Shown piece by piece: positions 20,509-29,377 of a DNA stretch of 64,000 bases. The stretch lies in NCBI GenBank assembly GCA_017592665.1, contig JAGFNW010000007.1, positions 62,001 to 126,000 of the forward strand, written 5' to 3'. The position numbers and the translations under genes are program-made. Origin of the DNA: Streptosporangiaceae bacterium NEAU-GS5 (lineage in GTDB: Bacteria > Actinomycetota > Actinomycetes > Streptosporangiales > Streptosporangiaceae). Below the pieces are notes generated by a model. It was not told the DNA's origin and made no database searches. It saw nothing but the letters and a program-made list of their open reading frames with translations. How positions within the stretch are numbered: the first letter of the stretch is position 1; every line of letters starts with the position of its first letter.

Positions 20509-21662
20509 GTGTTCACCCCTGAGTACACGCGCGGCACGCGCGCCCCGATCCTCGTCACGATCTCATACGTGATCGTCCCGAGGGAATCCGCCCATTCCTG
20601 ACAGGTTGGCTCGCCGTCGTCGCCCGGCCCGAACAGCACGACCTCGTCGCCGACCTGGACCTCCGTGTCGCCGACGTCGACCATGAACTGATCCATGCAG
20701 ACCCGGCCGGCGATCCGGTGGCGGGCGCCGCCCACCAGGACCTCGGCCAGGTTGGTCGCGTGGCGCAGGATCCCGTCGGCGTATCCCAGCGGGACCAGGC
20801 CCAGCGTGGTCTCTCGCGGCGTGACGTAGAGGTGGCCGTAGGACACGCCGGAGCCGGCCGGCACCCGCTTGGCGATCGCGAGCCGGGCCGTGAGCGTCAT
20901 GGCCGGGCGGAGGCCGAAGTCGCCCAGCTGAGGGATGGGACTGAGGCCATAGACGGCGATCCCCGGGCGGACCATGTCATATGCCACCTCGGGCAGGCTC
21001 AGGGTGGCCGCCGAGTTCGACAGGTGCCGGATGGCGCCCCGGACGCCGGCCTTCTCGGCCACCTGCACGGCGTCGGCGAACGCCGCCTGCTGCGCCGCGA
21101 TCGACGGATGCCCCGGCTCGTCGGCGCAGGCGAAATGCGACCACAGGCCGGCCACCCGGATCAGGCCCTCGGCCTGCCTCGCCAGGGCCAGGTCGACCAG
21201 GTCGGGCCACTCGGCGGCGGTCGCGCCACCGCGGGACATGCCGGTGTCGGCCTTGAGGTGGACGCCGACGGTCCGCCCGGTGCGGGCCGCGGCCGCGGCG
21301 ATCTCCTCCAGCACCCAGGCGGCCCCGGCGGACAGCTCGATCCCCTGCTCGGCGGCCTCGTCGAGCGGCTCACCGGGCGTGATGACCCAGGCGAGCACGG
21401 GCACGTCGATCCCGGCCGCGCGGAGGGCCAGCGCCTCGCGGACGAAGGCCGTGCCGAGCCTGGTCGCGCCGCCCCGCAGGGCCGCCTGCGCGGCCTCGGC
21501 CATGCCGTGCCCATAGCCGTCGGCCTTGACGGTCGCCATCAGCTCGGCGCCGCGCGCGTGCTCGCGCAGCACGGCGACGTTGTGCTGGATGGCGGCCAGG
21601 TCGACCCTGGCCTCGGCAGGGGTGGCCGGCCGCACCTGCGGGTCCGCCAGCGGGAAGCTCAT
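20505..21662 (-). CDS. alr: alanine racemase
   Basis: A 385-residue PLP enzyme making D-alanine for peptidoglycan. The lysine that binds PLP is in MATVKADGYGHG (about residue 46). The other motifs are LWSHFACADEP, HLSNSAATL and the second catalytic base region SGVSYGHLY with VPLGYADG. Length is typical. It is cotranscribed with the hydrolase downstream and lies 17 bases after the NAD(P)HX repair gene. Confidence 0.96.
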   Translation of the reverse strand: MSFPLADPQVRPATPAEARVDLAAIQHNVAVLREHARGAELMATVKADGYGHGMAEAAQAALRGGATRLGTAFVREALALRAAGIDVPVLAWVITPGEPLDEAAEQGIELSAGAAWVLEEIAAAAARTGRTVGVHLKADTGMSRGGATAAEWPDLVDLALARQAEGLIRVAGLWSHFACADEPGHPSIAAQQAAFADAVQVAEKAGVRGAIRHLSNSAATLSLPEVAYDMVRPGIAVYGLSPIPQLGDFGLRPAMTLTARLAIAKRVPAGSGVSYGHLYVTPRETTLGLVPLGYADGILRHATNLAEVLVGGARHRIAGRVCMDQFMVDVGDTEVQVGDEVVLFGPGDDGEPTCQEWADSLGTITYEIVTRIGARVPRVYSGVNT

Positions 21663-21679
21663 GCTCCCAGTTTGTCAGC

Positions 21680-23140
21680 TCAGCGCAGCGGCCGGGCCGC
21701 CTCCTGGCTACCCAGCGTTCTGATCGCGTCCGGAAGCGTGAGCGCCACGTCCAGGGCGGCGATCGGCGCGGAGTCCGACGCCAGCCGCCCGGCCGCGCCG
21801 TGCAGGTAGGCCGCGGCCGACACCGCGTCGTAGCCGCTCAGGCCGCCCGCGAGCAGCGCGCCGGCGATTCCGGACAGCACGTCGCCGGTGCCGCCCGTGG
21901 CCAGCCACGGCGTGCCGGTCGCGTTGATCCTGACCGGGCGCTCCTGCTCGGCGATGAGCGTGGTCGAACCTTTTAGCAGGACCGTCACACCGAGCTCAGC
22001 CGCGGCATGCCGCACATGCTCCAGCCGCGCCGCCTCGATCCGGGCGCGCGGCACGCCGATCAGCCGGGACAGCTCTCCGGCGTGCGGGGTGAGCACGGTG
22101 GGCGCGCTCCGGCGCAGCAGCGCGAGGTCGGACGCGACCGCGGTGAGGCCGTCGGCGTCGACAAGCACGGGCAGGTCGGTGGCGAGCACCTCGCCGACCA
22201 GGTCGCGCGCCTCGGGTCCGGTGCCGAGGCCCGGGCCGATCACCCAGGCCTGCACCCGGCCGACGTCGTCGAGCTTGCCGAGGATCGTGGTGATCGCTTC
22301 CGGCCATCGCGCGCGCACCTGTTCGACTGCCACGGGCGGGCCGGCGTAGCGGACCATTCCCGCTCCGGCGCGCACGGCCCCGCCCACGGAGAGGACGGCC
22401 GCGCCCGTGAAGGTGTCGCTGCCGGCCACGACGCCGATCACGCCGCGCCGGTATTTGTCCGACTCGGCGGACGGCTTCGGCAGCAGGTCGGCCACATCGG
22501 AGGCGGTCAGCGCGACCGTGTCGGGCTCGGGCAGGTAGGGGCCGAGCCCGATGTCCACAAGTTCGACCACGCCCGCGTGCTCGGCGCCCGGGTCGACAAG
22601 AAGCCCGTTCTTGTAGGCCCCGAACGTCACCGTGACCGTGGCCTTCACGGCACTGCCGTCCACGCGGCCCGTGGCGGCGTCCACGCCGCTCGGCACGTCG
22701 ACCGCGACGACCAGCCCCGGCGCGTCGTCCACAAGCCGTGCCAGCGTCCCGTACGGCTCGCGCAGCGCCCCCGACCCGCCGATCCCGACGAGCCCGTCGA
22801 CGACGAGGTCGGCCGTAGCGATGGCGCGGTCGTCGCCCACCCGCCCACCGGCCATCCGGAGGGCGTCCAGGCCACCCTGATGTGTGTGGGATCCGGCGAG
22901 CACGGCCTCGACCCGGGCGCCCCGGCGGGCCAGCCGGGCCCCGGCGTAGAGCGCGTCGCCGCCGTTGTCGCCGCCTCCGGCGAGCACGGCCACGCGAGAG
23001 CCGTACACCTGGCCGAGCAGGCGGGCGCAGACGGACGCCAGCCCGGCGGCGGCGCGGTCCATCAGCGTGCCGTCCGGGAGCGTGGCCATGAGCGCGAGCT
23101 CGGCGGCCCGGATCTGATCAGGCGTATACGCGGTCCGCAT
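21680..23140 (-). CDS. nnr: bifunctional NAD(P)HX epimerase / ADP-dependent dehydratase
   Basis: A 486-residue repair enzyme for hydrated NADH and NADPH. The N-terminal YjeF epimerase half has VAVLAGGGDNGGDALYAGARL and VVAVDVPSGVDAATG. The C-terminal kinase-like dehydratase half has VAGSDTFTGAAVLSVGGAV, TPHAGELSRL and the nucleotide-site TGGTGDVLSG. Fusion of the two halves is usual in bacteria. It lies between acpS and alr, as in other actinomycetes. Confidence 0.94.
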   Translation of the reverse strand: MRTAYTPDQIRAAELALMATLPDGTLMDRAAAGLASVCARLLGQVYGSRVAVLAGGGDNGGDALYAGARLARRGARVEAVLAGSHTHQGGLDALRMAGGRVGDDRAIATADLVVDGLVGIGGSGALREPYGTLARLVDDAPGLVVAVDVPSGVDAATGRVDGSAVKATVTVTFGAYKNGLLVDPGAEHAGVVELVDIGLGPYLPEPDTVALTASDVADLLPKPSAESDKYRRGVIGVVAGSDTFTGAAVLSVGGAVRAGAGMVRYAGPPVAVEQVRARWPEAITTILGKLDDVGRVQAWVIGPGLGTGPEARDLVGEVLATDLPVLVDADGLTAVASDLALLRRSAPTVLTPHAGELSRLIGVPRARIEAARLEHVRHAAAELGVTVLLKGSTTLIAEQERPVRINATGTPWLATGGTGDVLSGIAGALLAGGLSGYDAVSAAAYLHGAAGRLASDSAPIAALDVALTLPDAIRTLGSQEAARPLR

Positions 23141-23163
23141 GATCCGAAGTTATCGCGACGGCG

Positions 23164-23514
23164 TCACGATTCGGCGATCACGTACGCGATGGCGAGTCCT
23201 CCGTCGTGGCTGATCGACACGTGCCAGCGGGTGACGCCGAGACTGCCGGCCAGCTCCGCCACCTGGCCCGACACGCGCAGCTCCGGCTTGCCATGCTCAC
23301 CGGTCACCACCTCGGCGTCCTGATGGCTCAGCCCGGGCGGCGCGCCGAGCGCCTTGGCCACCGCCTCCTTCGCGGCCCACCGGGCGGCCAGCGACGCCAC
23401 CGGAAGACCCTCTTCGGCCTCGGTGAAGACCCGGCGCCGCAGCTTCGGCGTGCGCTCAAGGCTGGCCGCGAAACGGGCGACATCCACGAGGTCGACCCCG
23501 ATACCCACGATCAC
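23164..23514 (-). CDS. acpS: holo-[acyl-carrier-protein] synthase
   Basis: A 116-residue phosphopantetheinyl transferase that activates ACP with the 4'-phosphopantetheine of coenzyme A. It has the N-terminal [14 protein letters not shown] with the metal-ligand Asp and the second motif [16 protein letters not shown] with its Glu. The end [19 protein letters not shown] is canonical. A GTG start is used. Confidence 0.95.
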   Translation of the reverse strand: MIVGIGVDLVDVARFAASLERTPKLRRRVFTEAEEGLPVASLAARWAAKEAVAKALGAPPGLSHQDAEVVTGEHGKPELRVSGQVAELAGSLGVTRWHVSISHDGGLAIAYVIAES

Positions 23515-23608
23515 CCGCCCAGCCTAAGGGTGAGCGCGGCAACCCGTGGATCTTCACCCCCCGGGCACGCCGATGTCGCCGGCGTGTCGCGTGGGATTCG
23601 CGGGAACG

Positions 23609-23998
23609 TCAACCGCCGGACACGAGGCGGCGCAGGGCGTCGGCGGCGCGGGAGTCGGCCTCTGCCTGCGTGACCAACTCGCGGGCCAGCCGGTCGGTCC
23701 ACACGTCGAGGGAGACCGGCTCGCGGGAAAGGGTGACGCCGCGGACCTCGTGACGCACCTCAGCGACCGGCCGCCCGTGCGCCGCCCGCAGGCTCAGCAC
23801 GCGGTCGCCGAGCCGTACGACGAGCTCGCGGACCTCTCCGTCGCGGCCGCGCAGCCGGGCCGCGAGACCGCTCTCGCGCTCGACCGTGACGCAGCCGGGC
23901 GGCAGCGCGTCGGCGAGCGTGCGCAGCAGCACGTTGGCGTAGGTGGTGACGTCGGCGGCGTCCTGGCGCAGCGCGGCGGCGACGAGGTCGAAGTCCAT
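23609..23998 (-). CDS. conserved hypothetical protein
   Basis: A 129-residue soluble protein with no motif I recognise. The N-terminal half, MDFDLVAAALRQDAADVTT to ERESGLAARLRGR, and the segment VRLGDRVLSLRAAHG suggest an alpha+beta fold. The C-terminus is helical (LARELVTQAEADSRAADALRRL). It lies ten bases downstream of a YbjQ-domain gene and probably shares its transcript. The ATG at 23998 is preferred over the in-frame TTG just before it. Codon use is like its neighbours. Confidence 0.6.
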   Translation of the reverse strand: MDFDLVAAALRQDAADVTTYANVLLRTLADALPPGCVTVERESGLAARLRGRDGEVRELVVRLGDRVLSLRAAHGRPVAEVRHEVRGVTLSREPVSLDVWTDRLARELVTQAEADSRAADALRRLVSGG

Positions 23999-24008
23999 CA
24001 ATTGCCTG

Positions 24009-24824
24009 TCACTTGTCGAGGGAGATGACCATCTGGGGCCGGTCGATCACGTGGTCGGGCCGGAGCGGCCGGACGGCGGTGCCGACCGCGAAGAACTCCA
24101 TTGTGTGCGAGCCCCAACGGTGGTGAAGGTGGTTCAGCTCGACCCCGACGATCCCCTCGGCGTGCAGCTGCTGCCCCTCGGCCTGCATCCGGGCCATGGC
24201 CAGCTCGCGCGCGTCGTAGAGGGCCTGGGTGAACTCGGGGATCTCGACGTTCTGCCCCATGCTGCCGAGGACCGAGCCCAGCCGCCGGTGCGCGATGTGG
24301 TAGACGCAGGTGCCCATGACCAGGCCGAGCGGTGCGTATCCGGCCCGGATCAGCGTCCAGAAATCCTGCCCCGACAGGTCGGAGGTGAACGGCTGGTTCT
24401 TGTTGTTGCGCCATTGGCCGGGCTCTTCGGCCTTGACCGCGGTGCCGATGGCGATGAACTCGGCGATGTTGTCGCCGAAGTCGCGGAACTCGACCTCGAG
24501 CCGCACGGCCACGATCCCGTCGGCGCCGAGCTGGTCGGCCTCGGCCTCCATCCGGGCCATGGCGAGCTCACGGGCGTGATACATGGCGCCGCTGAGCTGC
24601 TCGAGCTCCATGTTCTTGCCCCATCGGCCGATCTGGAAGCCGACGTGGTAGATGGAGCTGCCCAGCACCAGCCCGAGCGGCCGGAAGCCCGCCTCGCGGA
24701 CCAGCAGGAACTCGTTGACCGACAGGTCGCTGGTGAACAGCGTGCCCGGCTGGCCGGGCTGCAGCCCCTGCAGGCGGCGCATGGCGTCGGCCGGTATGCC
24801 CTGCTGGACTTCGGATGGGTTCAC
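24009..24824 (-). CDS. tandem YbjQ-like (heavy-metal-binding) domain protein
   Basis: A 271-residue protein made of two copies of the YbjQ/UPF0145 domain. Copy 1 (about 25-145) has FTSDLSVNEFLLVREAGF, then ARELAMARMEAEADQLGADG, then EFIAIGTAVKA. Copy 2 (about 160-265) has FTSDLSGQDFWTLIRAGY, ARELAMARMQAEGQQLHAEG and EFFAVGTAVRP. The domain is annotated as metal-binding, but its role is not established. The GTG start at 24824 overlaps the stop of the upstream paralog (GTGA). Confidence 0.8.
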   Translation of the reverse strand: MNPSEVQQGIPADAMRRLQGLQPGQPGTLFTSDLSVNEFLLVREAGFRPLGLVLGSSIYHVGFQIGRWGKNMELEQLSGAMYHARELAMARMEAEADQLGADGIVAVRLEVEFRDFGDNIAEFIAIGTAVKAEEPGQWRNNKNQPFTSDLSGQDFWTLIRAGYAPLGLVMGTCVYHIAHRRLGSVLGSMGQNVEIPEFTQALYDARELAMARMQAEGQQLHAEGIVGVELNHLHHRWGSHTMEFFAVGTAVRPLRPDHVIDRPQMVISLDK

Positions 24825-25690
24825 GTGAGCCTCATGATGGTTAGAGCCCGCGGAGGGGCCGCCGACTTCGTGAAAGAGACGATGGACGTGCCGAGCAGGG
24901 TCGCCTCGACCACGTGGTCGTGGCTGTCCTCGCCACCGTAGCCGCAGGCCCGCTCGTGCACGGTGAGCCGGGTGTCGGACAGCACCACGCCCTCCGCGCC
25001 CGCCTGCTCCGCGTCGCGCATCAGCAGGTGCCGGGCCTCGTGCCGGGTCACGTTGACCAGTTCGGTCCATCCGCTGACCTCGACGTTGCCGTACGTCACC
25101 GGGGACAGGCGGTTGAGCCCGCCGGACATCATGACCGTGGTCCAGTCGTCGTGGCGCACGCCGGCGGACAGGCCGAGCGCCATGTCGACCGGCACCCATC
25201 CGGCCGTCAGCAATTTGGCGAAGTCTTGACCGGTCAGATGGGACAGGAAGGGTCGCGCCGGCCGCTCGGGCCCGAGCGCGCGGACGGCGGTGCCGAACGC
25301 CTGGAACTCCAGCATTCCGTGGGCGGCCGGAAAAGGCTTGATGTCGAGCGCAACGGCGACCACGCCGTCTCCCCCGAGGGCCGCGCACTCGGCCGCCATC
25401 CGGCCCATGGCCACCCGGCGCGCCTCATAGATCGTGCCAATGTAGGCCGAAAGACCCTGGCTCATGGCCGACGTGACGGTCCTTGACGTGCCCGTGCCGA
25501 ACAGGCCGCCGCGATAGCCGCAGTCGGCGGGGGTCTGGTAGAACCAGCCCAGATTGTGGACGGTGCTGCCCAGCACCTGTCCCACCGGCTCGAAGCCGGC
25601 CGATCTGATCGCGGCGAACTCGTTCACCGACAGCCCCGACGTCCACGTTCCGTGCGCACGCGCCGCGAACGCCTGAGGCACCCCGTCCAT
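24821..25690 (-). CDS. tandem YbjQ-like domain protein, paralog of the downstream gene
   Basis: A 289-residue protein with two diverged YbjQ-type units. The first (about 15-140) has TSGLSVNEFAAIRSAGFEP, ARRVAMGRMAAECAALGGDG and EFQAFGTAVRA. The second (about 150-275) has LTGQDFAKLLTAGWVP, ARHLLMRDAEQAGAEGV and EATLLGTSIVSF. It is clearly homologous to the next gene, giving four modules in a row. The ATG at 25690 is used; a GTG directly before it is also possible. It is divergent from coaA with 38 bases between starts. Confidence 0.78.
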   Translation of the reverse strand: MDGVPQAFAARAHGTWTSGLSVNEFAAIRSAGFEPVGQVLGSTVHNLGWFYQTPADCGYRGGLFGTGTSRTVTSAMSQGLSAYIGTIYEARRVAMGRMAAECAALGGDGVVAVALDIKPFPAAHGMLEFQAFGTAVRALGPERPARPFLSHLTGQDFAKLLTAGWVPVDMALGLSAGVRHDDWTTVMMSGGLNRLSPVTYGNVEVSGWTELVNVTRHEARHLLMRDAEQAGAEGVVLSDTRLTVHERACGYGGEDSHDHVVEATLLGTSIVSFTKSAAPPRALTIMRLT

Positions 25691-25714
25691 CACAGCGCCA
25701 ATCTAGCCAATAGG

Positions 25715-25729
25715 TAGGCTCTGGTGCCG
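25715..25729 (+). promoter_or_regulatory. -10-like hexamer TAGGCT before coaA
   Basis: TAGGCT (25715-25720) lies eight bases before the GTG of coaA at 25729, without an intervening Shine-Dalgarno sequence. This suggests a leaderless or nearly leaderless transcript. Confidence 0.4.
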
Positions 25730-26658
25730 TGTCGGATCAGGTGCCGGAGACGTACGTCGAGCTCGATCGGGAGCAGTGGCGCGGACTGCGCGAGAACACT
25801 CCGCTGACGCTCACCGCTGACGAGCTGGAGGCGCTGCGCGGCGTCGACGACCCCATCGACCTCGCCGAGGTCACCGACATCTACCTGCCGCTCACCCGGC
25901 TGCTCAACCTGCACTTCACCGGGGTGCGGCTGCGCGGGGCCGCGGTCCGCACGTTCCTCGGCGACGAGCACGCGCCCGTGCCGTACGTCCTTGGGATCGC
26001 GGGGAGCGTCGCGGTGGGCAAGTCGACGACGGCGCGGCTGCTGCACACGCTGCTGGCCCGCTGGCCCGAGCACCCGCGGGTCGAGCTGATCACCACCGAC
26101 AGCTTCCTCTATCCGAACAAGGTGCTCGACGAACGCGGGATCATGCACCGCAAGGGCTTCCCGGAAAGCTATGACCGGCGGGCGCTGGTCCGGTTCGTCG
26201 CCGATGTGAAGTCCGGCGAGCCCGAAGTCGCCGCGCCCGTCTACAGCCACCTCGAGTACGACATCGTGTCCGGCGCCGAGCAGATCGTGAAAAGTCCGGA
26301 CATCCTCATCATCGAGGGGCTGAACGTCCTGCAGCCGCCGCCTCCCGACGCGCTGGCGGTCAACGACTTCTTCGACTTCTCGATCTACGTGGACGCCGAG
26401 GTCGACCACATCCGCGACTGGTACGTCGAGCGGTTCCACAAGCTCCGCCGCACGGCGTTCGCGGACCCGAAGTCGTACTTCCGGCACATCGCCGAGTTGA
26501 GCGACGACGCCGCCACGGCGTTCGCCCGTGACGTGTGGCGCGAGGTCAACGAGCGCAACCTGGTCGAGAACATCCTCCCCACCCGCGCCCGCGCCGGGCT
26601 CATCCTCGGCAAGGGCGCCGACCACTCGATCCGCCGCGTACGCCTCAGGCGCACCTGA
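25729..26658 (+). CDS. coaA: type I pantothenate kinase
   Basis: A 309-residue kinase that phosphorylates pantothenate with ATP, the first and rate-setting step of coenzyme A synthesis. It carries the P-loop [17 protein letters not shown] (about 87-103). The family segments [37 protein letters not shown] and [11 protein letters not shown] follow in order. Length is typical of the bacterial type I enzyme, which is normally inhibited by CoA. Its TGA overlaps the ATG of the DUF389 gene by one base. Confidence 0.95.
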   Translation: MSDQVPETYVELDREQWRGLRENTPLTLTADELEALRGVDDPIDLAEVTDIYLPLTRLLNLHFTGVRLRGAAVRTFLGDEHAPVPYVLGIAGSVAVGKSTTARLLHTLLARWPEHPRVELITTDSFLYPNKVLDERGIMHRKGFPESYDRRALVRFVADVKSGEPEVAAPVYSHLEYDIVSGAEQIVKSPDILIIEGLNVLQPPPPDALAVNDFFDFSIYVDAEVDHIRDWYVERFHKLRRTAFADPKSYFRHIAELSDDAATAFARDVWREVNERNLVENILPTRARAGLILGKGADHSIRRVRLRRT

Positions 26659-27596
26659 TGCTGCACCTGCGCGTCATCAGCCCGCCGGAGCGTACCGAGG
26701 CGGCGCTGGCCGCGCTGGACGGCTGCCTGGGGGTCACGAACCTGATCGTGCTGCCGGGGGCGGCGAAACGGCCGGCGGGCGACGTGCTGCTGTTCGACGT
26801 GGCCCGCGAGGGGGCCAACGACGCGCTGGCGCTGCTGAAGCCGCTGGGCGTTTCCATCGCGGCCGAGAACGTCGACCTGTCGCTCTCGGAGGGCGCCGAG
26901 CGGGCCGAGGCCGAGACGCCCGGCGCGGGCGAGGACGCCGTCGTCTGGGAGCAGCTGGCGAAACGGGTCGTGAGCGACTCGACGATCACCTGGGCATTCC
27001 TGGTCTTCATGGCCATCGCCACCCAGATCGCGGCCATCGGCGTCCTCAACGACTCGGTGATCCTCATCGTCGGCGCGATGGTGCTGGGGCCGGAGTTCGG
27101 CGCGGTGGCCGGGATCTGCTTCGGGCTGCTGCGCGGCGACCGCGCGCTCATCAGGACCGCCTCGATGACCCTGCTCACCGGCTTCGCGGCCGGAATCGCC
27201 GTCACCTTCGCCTGCGCGCTGGTCTCGCGCGAGTTGGGCTGGGTGACCGAGGACATGCTGAACACCAACGCCGAGGTCCACTTCATCGTCACGCCGGACA
27301 AATGGTCGGTGATCGTTGCGGTGCTCGCGGGCGCGGCCGGAGTGCTGTCGATCACGGCGGGCAAGTCGTCGTCGCTTGTCGGCGTCTTCATCTCGGTCAC
27401 GACCGTGCCCGCGGCCGGATATCTCGCGGTCGCGCTGGCGCTGTGGCGCTGGGAGGAGGTCGGCGGCTCGCTCCTCCAGCTCGGCGTCAACATCACCGGC
27501 ATGATCCTGGCCGGGACCACGGTCCTCTACCTACAGCGCTACCTGTGGAAAAGAGTCCGACTAAAGGGGCACGCGCCAAGTCATCCACAGGGGTGA
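26658..27596 (+). CDS. DUF389 integral membrane protein
   Basis: A 312-residue membrane protein. Residues 1-80 form a soluble alpha/beta part. About six hydrophobic helices follow (roughly 115-305), including AFLVFMAIATQIAAIGVL and VILIVGAMVLGPEFGAVAG. The conserved VGAMVLGPEFG-type motif and TAGKSSSLVGVFISVTTVP place it in the DUF389 (YccF-like transporter) family. The function is unknown; some relatives are annotated as uncharacterised transport proteins. The ATG at 26658 overlaps the coaA stop, so it is coupled to coaA. Confidence 0.85.
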   Translation: MLHLRVISPPERTEAALAALDGCLGVTNLIVLPGAAKRPAGDVLLFDVAREGANDALALLKPLGVSIAAENVDLSLSEGAERAEAETPGAGEDAVVWEQLAKRVVSDSTITWAFLVFMAIATQIAAIGVLNDSVILIVGAMVLGPEFGAVAGICFGLLRGDRALIRTASMTLLTGFAAGIAVTFACALVSRELGWVTEDMLNTNAEVHFIVTPDKWSVIVAVLAGAAGVLSITAGKSSSLVGVFISVTTVPAAGYLAVALALWRWEEVGGSLLQLGVNITGMILAGTTVLYLQRYLWKRVRLKGHAPSHPQG

Positions 27597-27619
27597 GGCC
27601 ACGAGGGGAAATCGCCAGG

Positions 27620-27633
27620 TAGGGTCCCGCACA
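27620..27633 (+). promoter_or_regulatory. -10-like hexamer TAGGGT before the ABC operon
   Basis: TAGGGT (27620-27625) lies seven bases before the ATG at 27633, with no ribosome site in between. This is the layout of a leaderless actinobacterial transcript. Confidence 0.45.
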
Positions 27634-28526
27634 TGGCAATCCTCGCGACCGAGGAACTCACCAAGCAGTTCCCACGGGTCACGGCGCTGCGGCAGCTGAC
27701 CGTCACGGCCGGCACCGGCGTGACAGGGCTCGTCGGCGCGAACGGCGCGGGCAAGTCCACGCTCATCAAGATCCTGCTCGGACTGCTCCCGCCGACATCC
27801 GGCCGGGCCCAGGTCCTCGACATGGACGTCGGCACGCACGGCGCGCAGATCCGCCGGGTCGTCGGCTACATGCCGGAGCACGACTGCCTGCCGCCCGACG
27901 TGTCCGCCACCGAGTTCGTGGTCCACATGGCCCAGATGTCCGGCCTGCCGCGCACGGCGGCCCGTGAGCGCGCCGCCGACACGCTGCGCCATGTCGGGCT
28001 GCACGAAGAGCGCTATCGCCCGATCGGCGGATATTCGACCGGCATGCGGCAGCGGGTCAAGCTGGCCCAGGCCCTCGTCCACGACCCCCAGCTGGTCTTC
28101 CTCGACGAGCCGACCAACGGCCTCGACCCGCAGGGCCGCGACGACATGCTCGCGCTCATCCGGCGCATCGGCTCGGAGTTCGGCATCAGCGTGCTGGTCA
28201 CCTCCCACCTGCTCGGCGAGCTCGAGCGGGTGTGCGACCACGTCATCGTGATCGACGGCGGCACGCTGCTGCGGTCGTCGGCGATCTCCGAGTTCACCCA
28301 GGCCACCCAGGCGCTCGCGGTGGAGGTCGAAGAAGGGCTCGAGCCGCTGGCGGCCCGGCTCTCCCAGGTCGGCGAGTCCGTGGCCGTGCAGGGGCGCCTG
28401 CTGACCGTGGAGGTGCGCTCCGACGAGACCTACGACGCCGTGCGCGACGCGGTCTGCGACCTCGATCTCAATCTCATCCGCCTGGAGCAGCGGCACGGCC
28501 GAATTGAGGATGTGTTCCGCGTATGA
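27633..28526 (+). CDS. ABC transporter ATP-binding protein (module 1)
   Basis: A 297-residue ATPase subunit of an ABC-2 type exporter. Walker A is VGANGAGKSTLIK, the signature is GGYSTGMRQRVKLAQAL (a degenerate LSGGQ) and Walker B is LVFLDEPTNGLDPQG. The switch His is in VTSHLLGELE. The C-terminal 80 residues form the extra domain common in exporters of this type. It overlaps the permease gene by four bases (ATGA). The substrate is unknown. Confidence 0.93.
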   Translation: MAILATEELTKQFPRVTALRQLTVTAGTGVTGLVGANGAGKSTLIKILLGLLPPTSGRAQVLDMDVGTHGAQIRRVVGYMPEHDCLPPDVSATEFVVHMAQMSGLPRTAARERAADTLRHVGLHEERYRPIGGYSTGMRQRVKLAQALVHDPQLVFLDEPTNGLDPQGRDDMLALIRRIGSEFGISVLVTSHLLGELERVCDHVIVIDGGTLLRSSAISEFTQATQALAVEVEEGLEPLAARLSQVGESVAVQGRLLTVEVRSDETYDAVRDAVCDLDLNLIRLEQRHGRIEDVFRV

Positions 28527-29377
28527 CCGCCGTCATCCACGACATCGGCTATCGCCGCTACGACGGGCCGCGGCTGGGCCGGTTCCCGGCGGCCCTGGCG
28601 CTCGCCCGGCACAGCCTGCGCGGCGCCTACGGCCTCGGCCGCCCGGCCAAGTCGAAGATCCTGCCGTTCCTGATCGCCGCCATCATGATGCTGCCCGCCG
28701 TGGTCTCGATCGCGGTCATGGCGCTGCTGAAGCAGGAGGCCATCAGCTATCCGGCCTACATGGTGACCATGGAGGCGGTGATCGCCATCTTCCTGGCGAC
28801 CCAGTCGCCCTACATGGTCGCCCCCGACCTGCGCTTCCGCGTGCTGCCGCTGTATCTGTCCCGGCCGGTCGGGATCGTCGACTACGTCGGCGCCAAGCTC
28901 GCGGCGCTCGCGACGGCGCTGTTCGTGCTGCTGGCCGTGCCGCTCACGATCCTGTTCATCGGCGAACTGCTGATCGACCTGCCGGGCCCGCCGCACACCC
29001 ACGACTATCTGGCCGCCCTGGTCGGCGGCGTCGTCCTGTCCGTGCTGCTGGCCTCGATCGGGCTGGCCCTCGCCTCGTTCACGCCGCGCCGCGGGCTCGG
29101 GGTCGCCTCGGTCATCGCGTTCTACCTGTTCACGTCCGCGGTCTCGGCCGTGTTCGTCGGGGTGCTGCAGTCGGTGGGCAAGAGTGAGGCGGCCGCGTGG
29201 GCCTGGCTGGCGAACCCGTTCTTCCTCGTCGACGCCGTGCAGGTGTGGTTGTTCGGCACCAATCCGATCGGCGACGGCTATCCGCCCGGCCCGTGGGCCC
29301 TGGTGATCGTGCTCGTCGTGACCGCGCTCGCCGTCCTCGGCCTGCTCGCCCGCTACCGGAAGGCGGCCACCGCATGA
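28523..29377 (+). CDS. ABC transporter permease (module 1)
   Basis: A 284-residue membrane subunit with about six hydrophobic helices, including LPFLIAAIMMLPAVVSIAVMAL, ALFVLLAVPLTILFIGELL and VVLSVLLASIGLALASF. The N-terminus, IHDIGYRRYDGPRLG, is characteristic of the ABC-2 permease group paired with this type of ATPase. It is coupled by ATGA overlaps to the ATPase genes on both sides. Confidence 0.88.
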   Translation: MTAVIHDIGYRRYDGPRLGRFPAALALARHSLRGAYGLGRPAKSKILPFLIAAIMMLPAVVSIAVMALLKQEAISYPAYMVTMEAVIAIFLATQSPYMVAPDLRFRVLPLYLSRPVGIVDYVGAKLAALATALFVLLAVPLTILFIGELLIDLPGPPHTHDYLAALVGGVVLSVLLASIGLALASFTPRRGLGVASVIAFYLFTSAVSAVFVGVLQSVGKSEAAAWAWLANPFFLVDAVQVWLFGTNPIGDGYPPGPWALVIVLVVTALAVLGLLARYRKAATA

